8,673 nucleotides of DNA from Actinomycetes bacterium. Lineage in GTDB: Bacteria; Actinomycetota; Actinomycetes; Actinomycetales; Cellulomonadaceae. The translations under genes were made by a program, and so were the position numbers. Below, one piece after another: positions 5,167-8,673 of the stretch (position 1 is the stretch's first letter; each line of letters opens with the position of its first letter). Under the pieces are notes generated by a model. The model was given only the letters and a program-made list of their open reading frames with translations. It was not told the DNA's origin and made no database searches. The DNA lies in the NCBI GenBank assembly GCA_023438885.1, contig JAEXPS010000248.1, positions 1 to 8,673 on the forward strand. Direction: 5' to 3'.

Positions 5167-6142
5167 TCACGGCTCGCCCGCCACGGGGCCCCGGGGCCCC
5201 AGCGACCCCCGGCAGTCCACGCAGTCCTCGCGGCGGCGTACCCAGTAGCGCACGCTTGCCGCAGCCAGCGCGGGCCCGACGACCGTCCAGCATCCGTACA
5301 CCACGCCGAACGCCCACGGCGCCAGATCGGTCTCCTCTCGCCCGTCACCCGTCAGCATGCCGACGAGCTCGAGCGATCCGCCGGCACCGATGGTGAACAG
5401 TGCGAAGCCCACCGCCGCGCCGCCGAGACCCAGCGGCCACCGCAGCCACGACGGACCCCTGCCGACGGCGAGCACCACGGTGAACGCCACCAGCACCGTT
5501 CCGAGCAGGGCCATCGTCCACTGGAGCGCCTGCGCGGCGTCCTCCGGACGGCCGTTGGTGCCGACGGTGCCGCCCAACGCCCAGTGGATGCGCCACAGCG
5601 GGTACACGCCGGCGAAGACGAGCGCCACGAGCGCGGGCCACCGCGGCAGTCGCGCGAGCCCGCCGGGCTTCCGGCGGCCGCACCCTGGACAGCGTGAGGC
5701 GTGGCGGAGCGTCACGGACGTACCGGTGACCAGCGCCCCCACCGCGGCCGTCACGAGAAGCAGCCTCAGGCTCATGCCCCAGCCGCTGGCCGGCAGCGGG
5801 ACGAGGCGCGCGACGCGCAGCACGTCGAAGGGCAGCTGGCCCACGGCCCAGGCCGTCACCACGACCGTCACCACCCGCAGCAGCACCCCCGTGGACGTGG
5901 AGCGCCCAGCCGGCCAGCCCCACGGCGGCAGTGACCAGGACCAGGCCGACCGCCAGCCACTGCACCACGGAGGCGCCGTTCCCGAGGCCGTAGTCGAGCG
6001 CCCAGCCGTCCGCCCGGTCGACGAGGATGGCCGCCGCGCCCGCGGCCGCGGCCAGCGTCACGACCGGGCCGACGAACCGGCCGAACTCCTGCCGCACCAC
6101 ACCGGCCGCCACCGGCGCAGCCGCTTCGATCTGCCCTGCCAT
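5167..6142 (-). CDS. Multi-spanning membrane protein, apparent frameshift
   Basis: Two frames together give a membrane protein of about 324 residues that I cannot assign. The first 85 residues (from ATG 6142, with GGAG a few nt upstream) contain two hydrophobic segments, about 24-41 and 59-81, ending GWALHVHG. The frame then fails at a five-base run of C on the plus strand (5886-5890). From there the second frame continues VLLRVVTVVVTAWAVG with about six more hydrophobic segments to the stop at 5167. Removing one G from the run joins the frames as CAC GGG GTG CTG. The second part holds CPGC near the middle (SRCPGCGRRKPGG) and CVDC near the C-terminus, two CxxC pairs that could bind metal or form disulfides. 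Coding bias and hydrophobicity are continuous across the junction, so this is one gene with an indel. It is either a pseudogene, a slipped tract or a base-calling error. Confidence 0.75.
5185..5200. repeat. 16-base GGGGCCCC tandem palindrome
   Basis: GGGGCCCCGGGGCCCC is self-complementary throughout and lies inside the last codons of the membrane protein gene, 26 nt after the convergent stop at 5159. It could fold on either transcript and act as a terminator for the plus-strand gene. It has no T-run. Confidence 0.4.
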
Positions 6143-6303
6143 GGCTCCCCCAAGGCGGCGCGCAACCTTCGCATCGATCGTGGCGGACCTGCAGGCGGCG
6201 GGACATCGGGTGACGCCCCGACACGACCCTGACCTCGGCCGTCATGAGCCCTGACGCCCGCCCGGCGCGCTCGTGGTCCCGGTCGCGCGAACCGTGCCAC
6301 GCG

Positions 6304-6720
6304 TCAGCGCAGGGCGATCCGGGTCTGTGTCTGGGCGGCGCCGCCGTCGCGCTTGAGGACGCGCAGCAGCTGGTCCAGGGCGGCCATGTCGCGCACGCGG
6401 ACGTGCAGATGGAAGTCGTAGGCGCCGGTGACGTGAGCCGCATCGAGCACGGCGGCCAGACCGCGAGCCCACGCGAGGTACTCGTCCGAGTCGCGGCCGG
6501 GGCTCAGGCGCACGTCGACGAAAGCCTCCACGCCGCCGCTGACGGGCTCCTGGTCGGCGAGGATCGCGCGGTACCCGAGGATGACTCCCGCCGCCTCCAG
6601 CCGGTGCACCCGGGCCGCGGCCGCGTTGGTGCTCAGCCCTACCTCTCGACCGATGGCACTGAACGATGCCCTGCCATCGGCGGTGAGGATCGCCGTGATT
6701 GCGCTGTCGATCTCATCCAC
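6304..6720 (-). CDS. Lrp/AsnC-family transcriptional regulator
   Basis: This 138-residue regulator has the standard two-domain plan. The N-terminal HTH (residues 1-50) is DEIDSAITAILTADGR, then FSAIGREVGLSTNAAAARVHRLEAAGVI. The C-terminal RAM ligand-binding domain (about 65-135) contains HVTGAYDFHLHVRVRDMAALDQLL, matching the family's G-x-Y-D core. Such proteins form dimers and octamers and respond to amino acids. It is divergent from a LysE-family exporter 69 nt away, the classic arrangement for a regulator and its transporter target (as with LysG/LysE, ArgP/ArgO or Lrp/BrnFE). GTG 6720 is preceded by GGAGG with 9 nt spacing. An inverted repeat at 6728-6751 overlaps this SD, suggesting autoregulation. 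An imperfect GTGG...CCAC hairpin just past the stop (6273-6300) may terminate it. Confidence 0.92.
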   Translation of the reverse strand: MDEIDSAITAILTADGRASFSAIGREVGLSTNAAAARVHRLEAAGVILGYRAILADQEPVSGGVEAFVDVRLSPGRDSDEYLAWARGLAAVLDAAHVTGAYDFHLHVRVRDMAALDQLLRVLKRDGGAAQTQTRIALR

Positions 6721-6727
6721 GCCGCGA

Positions 6728-6751
6728 ATCCTCCCATGGCACTGTGAGGAT
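6728..6751. promoter_or_regulatory. Candidate Lrp operator between lrp and lysE
   Basis: ATCCTC (6728-6733) and GAGGAT (6746-6751) form an inverted repeat separated by 12 nt, with arm centres 18 nt apart, in the 69-nt divergent gap. One arm overlaps the regulator's own SD on the minus strand. Position and symmetry suggest an operator. The arm sequence is partly explained by the SD itself, so caution is needed. Confidence 0.4.
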
Positions 6752-6789
6752 CGTCAGTAGGGCGGGCACGACGAACCACACTTCTCCCC

Positions 6790-7410
6790 GTGACCACGGC
6801 CCTGCTCGCCGGCATCGTGGCGGGCCTCGGCATCGCGATGCCCGTCGGCGCGATCGCCACGCTGCTGGCGCTGCTCTCGGCCCGGCACGGCTTTCGGGTC
6901 GGAGCGGCAGCGGGCCTCGGCGCGGCGACCGTCGACGCGGCCTACGCCACCGTGGCCCTCGCGTTCGGCGCGCTGGTGGCGCCGGTGCTCGTCGCCTGGG
7001 ACACGGCGCTGCGCTGGGCGGCGGCTGGCGTGCTCGTCGTCGTCGCCGCCATGATGCTGCGGCCCGCGCTGCGCCCGGGCAGGGCCGGCGACGCCGGGCC
7101 GCCGGCCGTCACCACGCCGCGCCGGGCCTACGCCACCTTCGTCGGGCTGACTGCGGTCAACCCGGCGACGGTGGTCTACTTCGCGGCCCTGACCACGGGC
7201 GGTGCCGGCGGTGTGGCGACCTCGTGGCAGCGGGGCGCCGCATTCGTCGTCGGCGCCTGCCTGGCCTCAGCGGCCTGGCAGCTGGTGGTCGCCGGGGCGG
7301 GGCACGGCGCCGGCCGCGCGCTGACCGGGCCACGCGGACGGCGCTGGACCGCGATCGTCGGCGCGGCCATCGTCACCGGACTCGCGTTGCACACCGCCCT
7401 CGGCCTGTGA
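6790..7410 (+). CDS. LysE/RhtB-family amino-acid exporter
   Basis: This 206-residue inner-membrane protein has about six hydrophobic segments. The N-terminal TALLAGIVAGLGIAMPVGAIA contains the conserved PVG motif in segment 1. GFRVGAAAGLGAATVDAAYA matches the conserved loop before segment 2. FVGLTAVNPATVVYFAALT carries the NP motif of segment 4. The length is that of the family. Members export basic, neutral or branched amino acids, or small homoserine-lactone-like compounds; the substrate is unknown here. GTG 6790 has no SD, and a CACACT hexamer 7 nt upstream may serve as a leaderless -10. Divergence from the Lrp-type regulator suggests amino-acid-induced expression. It is followed after 92 nt by an unrelated leader ORF on the same strand. 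Confidence 0.92.
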   Translation: MTTALLAGIVAGLGIAMPVGAIATLLALLSARHGFRVGAAAGLGAATVDAAYATVALAFGALVAPVLVAWDTALRWAAAGVLVVVAAMMLRPALRPGRAGDAGPPAVTTPRRAYATFVGLTAVNPATVVYFAALTTGGAGGVATSWQRGAAFVVGACLASAAWQLVVAGAGHGAGRALTGPRGRRWTAIVGAAIVTGLALHTALGL

Positions 7411-7415
7411 CAACC

Positions 7416-7447
7416 GTTCGAACCTCGGGCGGCGGGCCAGCGTTCGA
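7416..7447 (+). repeat. GTTCGA direct repeats upstream of the metQ leader promoter
   Basis: GTTCGAAC (7416-7423, palindromic) and GTTCGA (7442-7447) occur with starts 26 nt apart, just before the TAGCGT -10 at 7459-7464. Their placement is suitable for an operator, but they are short and could be chance. Confidence 0.25.
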
Positions 7448-7458
7448 GACGGCGCGCG

Positions 7459-7464
7459 TAGCGT
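7459..7464 (+). promoter_or_regulatory. Putative -10 for leader peptide-metQ transcript
   Basis: TAGCGT fits TANNNT and would start transcription near 7471, leaving about 30 nt of 5' UTR that includes the AAGGAG SD of the leader ORF. No convincing -35 is visible. Confidence 0.45.
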
Positions 7465-7502
7465 CCTGCGACGTCCGCCCCCTCCGTGAAGGAGACCGCA
7501 GC

Positions 7503-7574
7503 ATGTTCCCGCACGCCGCCCGCGCCCCGCGCGTCGCGATGTGCCGCTGCTGCATGCGCCAGCGCCTGGTCTGA
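7503..7574 (+). CDS. Cys/Met-rich leader peptide (attenuator uORF)
   Basis: This 23-codon ORF has an excellent SD, AAGGAG, ending 8 nt before the ATG. The peptide reads MFPHAARAPRV and then AMCRCCMRQRLV. Codons 13-18 are Met-Cys-Arg-Cys-Cys-Met, so three Cys and two Met codons lie within six. It precedes a MetQ/NlpA-type lipoprotein by 114 nt. Short Cys-rich ORFs ahead of sulfur-metabolism genes are known in Actinobacteria, and cysteine-responsive attenuation by such ORFs is established in mycobacteria. The last five codons overlap the first arm of an alternative-folding leader (7562-7569). The likely role is sensing charged tRNA-Cys (or tRNA-Met) by ribosome stalling, rather than making a functional peptide. 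Confidence 0.8.
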   Translation: MFPHAARAPRVAMCRCCMRQRLV

Positions 7575-7653
7575 GCCCACCGGCTCGTCCAGGCGCGCCT
7601 CGGCCCTGGGCGGGCCCGTGCGTCGCCGTGCCGCGGACGCCCTTGCCCAGGGC
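7562..7653 (+). promoter_or_regulatory. Three-way attenuator between leader peptide and metQ
   Basis: Segments 1-4 pair in mutually exclusive ways. The 1:2 fold is GCGCCTGG (7562-7569) with CCAGGCGC (7589-7596), with inner GAGCC (7573-7577) and GGCTC (7582-7586) around a CACC loop. The 2:3 fold is 12 continuous pairs, 7582-7593 with 7605-7616 (two G-U). The 3:4 fold is GCCCTGGGC (7603-7611) with GCCCAGGGC (7645-7653), extended by GGGC (7612-7615) with GCCC (7639-7642) across a TT bulge. This is the trp-type layout. Inferred logic: a ribosome stalled at the Cys codons masks segment 1, 2:3 forms, 3:4 is prevented and metQ is expressed. If translation reaches the stop, 3:4 forms. No T-run follows 3:4, so termination may be non-canonical or the control translational. 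Confidence 0.7.
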
Positions 7654-7688
7654 AGTCCCGCACCGCACACCACGACGAAGGACGACCC

Positions 7689-8603
7689 ATGAAGCGCACG
7701 CCGTCACTGCCCCTGCTCGCCGCCGCTGCCGCGCTCACCCTCGCCGCGTGCTCGAGCGCCGCCGGGGCGGGTACCTCCCCGACGACCGCCGGTGCCCCCG
7801 GCGCCACGGAGCCCGTCACTGTGACCATCGGCGTCACCGACGAGGCCAAGGAGTACTGGACGATCTTCCGCGACCTCGCCGCAGAGCAGGGCATCGACGT
7901 GAAGTTCGAGAACTTCACCGACTACCAGCAGCCCAACCCGATCCTGTCGCAGGGCGACCTCGACGCGAACCAGTTCCAGCACCTGCTGTTCCTGGCGAAC
8001 TACAACGTCAACTCCGACGACGACCTGGTGCCGGTCGGCGCGACGGCGATCTACCAGCTGGGCCTGTACACGACCAAGGGCTACGAGTCCCCGGCCGACA
8101 TCCCGGACGGCGGCGAGATCGCGATCCCGAACGACCCGACGAACCAGGCTCGCGCCCTGCTGGTGCTCCAGTCGGCCGGGCTGATCGCGCTGAAGGACGG
8201 CGGCAACGCCCTGTCGACCCCGGCGGACATCCTCGACGAGGGCACGCGGGTCACCGTGGTCCCCGTCGACGCCAGCCAGACGCCGGTGCAGCTGCGGACG
8301 CTCGACGCCGCGATCATCAACAACAACTTCGCGTACTCCGCGAACATCGACCCGACCACGGCGATCTACTCCGACCTGGAGGACCCCGACGCCGCGGAGC
8401 CGTACATCAACGTCTGGGTGGCCCGTGCCGAGGACGCCGACAGCCCGGTGCTGGCCAAGCTCGTGGAGATCTACCACGACCCAGCGGTGACCGACGAGCT
8501 GCTGAAGGAGAACGGCGGAACGGCGCAGATCTCGGACAAGACGCCGGCCGAGCTCCAGGAGATCCTTGCCGGCCTGCAGGACGTCATCGCGAACAACTCC
8601 TGA
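7689..8603 (+). CDS. metQ: MetQ/NlpA-family substrate-binding lipoprotein
   Basis: This 304-residue ABC-transporter binding protein has signal peptide MKRTPSLPLLAAAAALTLAA with lipobox LAAC and lipidated Cys21, followed by an Ala/Gly/Ser/Thr-rich linker to about residue 40. The mature domain shows NlpA/MetQ hallmarks: VTIGVTDEAKEYW, FENFTDYQQPNPILSQGDLDAN with FQH, IAIPNDPTNQARALLVLQSAG, and a late AAIINNNFA. The family binds D/L-methionine, or in some members other amino acids or small peptides, for the MetNI transporter. AAGGA (7678-7682) is the SD, 6 nt before the ATG. It follows the Cys/Met leader peptide and attenuator, which fits a sulfur-amino-acid role. No ATPase or permease gene is upstream, and a strong hairpin follows the stop, so metN and metI must lie beyond the window or elsewhere. 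Confidence 0.9.
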   Translation: MKRTPSLPLLAAAAALTLAACSSAAGAGTSPTTAGAPGATEPVTVTIGVTDEAKEYWTIFRDLAAEQGIDVKFENFTDYQQPNPILSQGDLDANQFQHLLFLANYNVNSDDDLVPVGATAIYQLGLYTTKGYESPADIPDGGEIAIPNDPTNQARALLVLQSAGLIALKDGGNALSTPADILDEGTRVTVVPVDASQTPVQLRTLDAAIINNNFAYSANIDPTTAIYSDLEDPDAAEPYINVWVARAEDADSPVLAKLVEIYHDPAVTDELLKENGGTAQISDKTPAELQEILAGLQDVIANNS

Positions 8604-8609
8604 CGCGCA

Positions 8610-8645
8610 CCGCGGCCCCGGGGCGTTCGCGTGCCGGGGCCGCGG
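8610..8645 (+). terminator. Strong hairpin after metQ
   Basis: CCGCGGCCCCGG (8610-8621) and CCGGGGCCGCGG (8634-8645) form a perfect 12-bp stem with a 12-nt loop, starting 7 nt after the metQ stop. There is no T-run, as is common for actinobacterial terminators. It could end transcription or be an intra-operon hairpin before metN/metI. Confidence 0.65.
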
Positions 8646-8673
8646 CGCGGCGGGCGGAAGGGTGGTGGCGCGG

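Noticed and set aside
3453..5348. A 631-codon open frame on the minus strand
   Set aside because: Only the last 184 codons (start 4007) look coding, with a lipoprotein signal peptide. The upstream part is antisense or out of frame to the VOC and spermidine-synthase-like genes and is Arg/Gly/His-rich shadow sequence.
5357..6232. A 291-codon plus-strand frame opposite the membrane protein
   Set aside because: Its composition (Pro, Ser, Thr, Arg, His) is that of an antisense shadow, while the minus strand encodes clear hydrophobic segments.
6141..6254. A short plus-strand ORF ending in LQAAGHRVTPR, slightly like a Fur N-terminus
   Set aside because: It has 37 codons and no SD, its start is antiparallel to the membrane protein start codon, and the resemblance is too short to support a gene or relic.
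7575..7688. A SAM-responsive riboswitch upstream of metQ
   Set aside because: No SAM-I, SAM-II or SAM-IV core motif is recognisable. The spacer is explained by the leader peptide and alternative helices.
7704..8477. A 257-codon minus-strand frame inside metQ
   Set aside because: It is antisense to a well-recognised NlpA/MetQ protein, and the Val/Asp/Arg/Gly-rich composition marks a shadow frame.

Overview
This is a high-GC actinobacterial chromosomal segment. The supporting signs are strong G/C third-position bias, GTG starts, TANNNT -10 boxes placed 6 nt before leaderless starts, a BldC-type regulator, an excalibur lipoprotein and a short cysteine-rich leader peptide. A Pseudonocardiaceae-like host would fit, but that is an inference. 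No phage, transposon, CRISPR or integration signature is visible.

Layout. Positions 1-27 are an extreme G/C homopolymer block at the window edge. On the minus strand (51-395) lies a bldC-like gene whose 5' UTR matches the cyclic di-GMP-I (GEMM-I) riboswitch, with a promoter just upstream. The closing stem of the aptamer overlaps the Shine-Dalgarno (SD) sequence. At 521-963 (minus) is an excalibur-domain lipoprotein interrupted by an apparent one-base frameshift. Two alpha/beta hydrolases follow, convergent and overlapping by 30 nt (1098-1814 plus, 1785-2645 minus). Next come tRNA-Met(CAT) on the minus strand, a small protein of unknown function (2804-3313) and tRNA-Asn(GTT). A secreted lipoprotein of unknown function (3453-4007 minus), a VOC/glyoxalase-like protein (4070-4462 minus) and a divergent spermidine-synthase-like protein (4479-5159 plus) follow. 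A multi-spanning membrane protein (5167-6142 minus) is split by a one-base indel in a five-base C/G run. An Lrp/AsnC regulator (6304-6720 minus) is divergent from a LysE-family exporter (6790-7410 plus). The window ends with a 23-codon Met/Cys leader peptide, a three-way attenuator and a MetQ/NlpA-family binding lipoprotein (7689-8603), closed by a strong hairpin.

How the parts work together. Two RNA-based control elements stand out. At one end, a second-messenger aptamer precedes a developmental regulator gene. BldC lies in the same developmental network as the c-di-GMP effector BldD in Streptomyces, so a direct c-di-GMP RNA input to bldC would be a second layer. At the other end, the 3' codons of the leader ORF and the following spacer can form mutually exclusive 1:2, 2:3 and 3:4 helices. 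This is the textbook architecture of amino-acid attenuation, here with Cys (and Met) codons controlling a sulfur-amino-acid binding protein. The Lrp/LysE divergon next door is another amino-acid homeostasis module.

Two separate one-base frameshifts and the homopolymer edge suggest that sequence accuracy should be considered before either gene is called a pseudogene.
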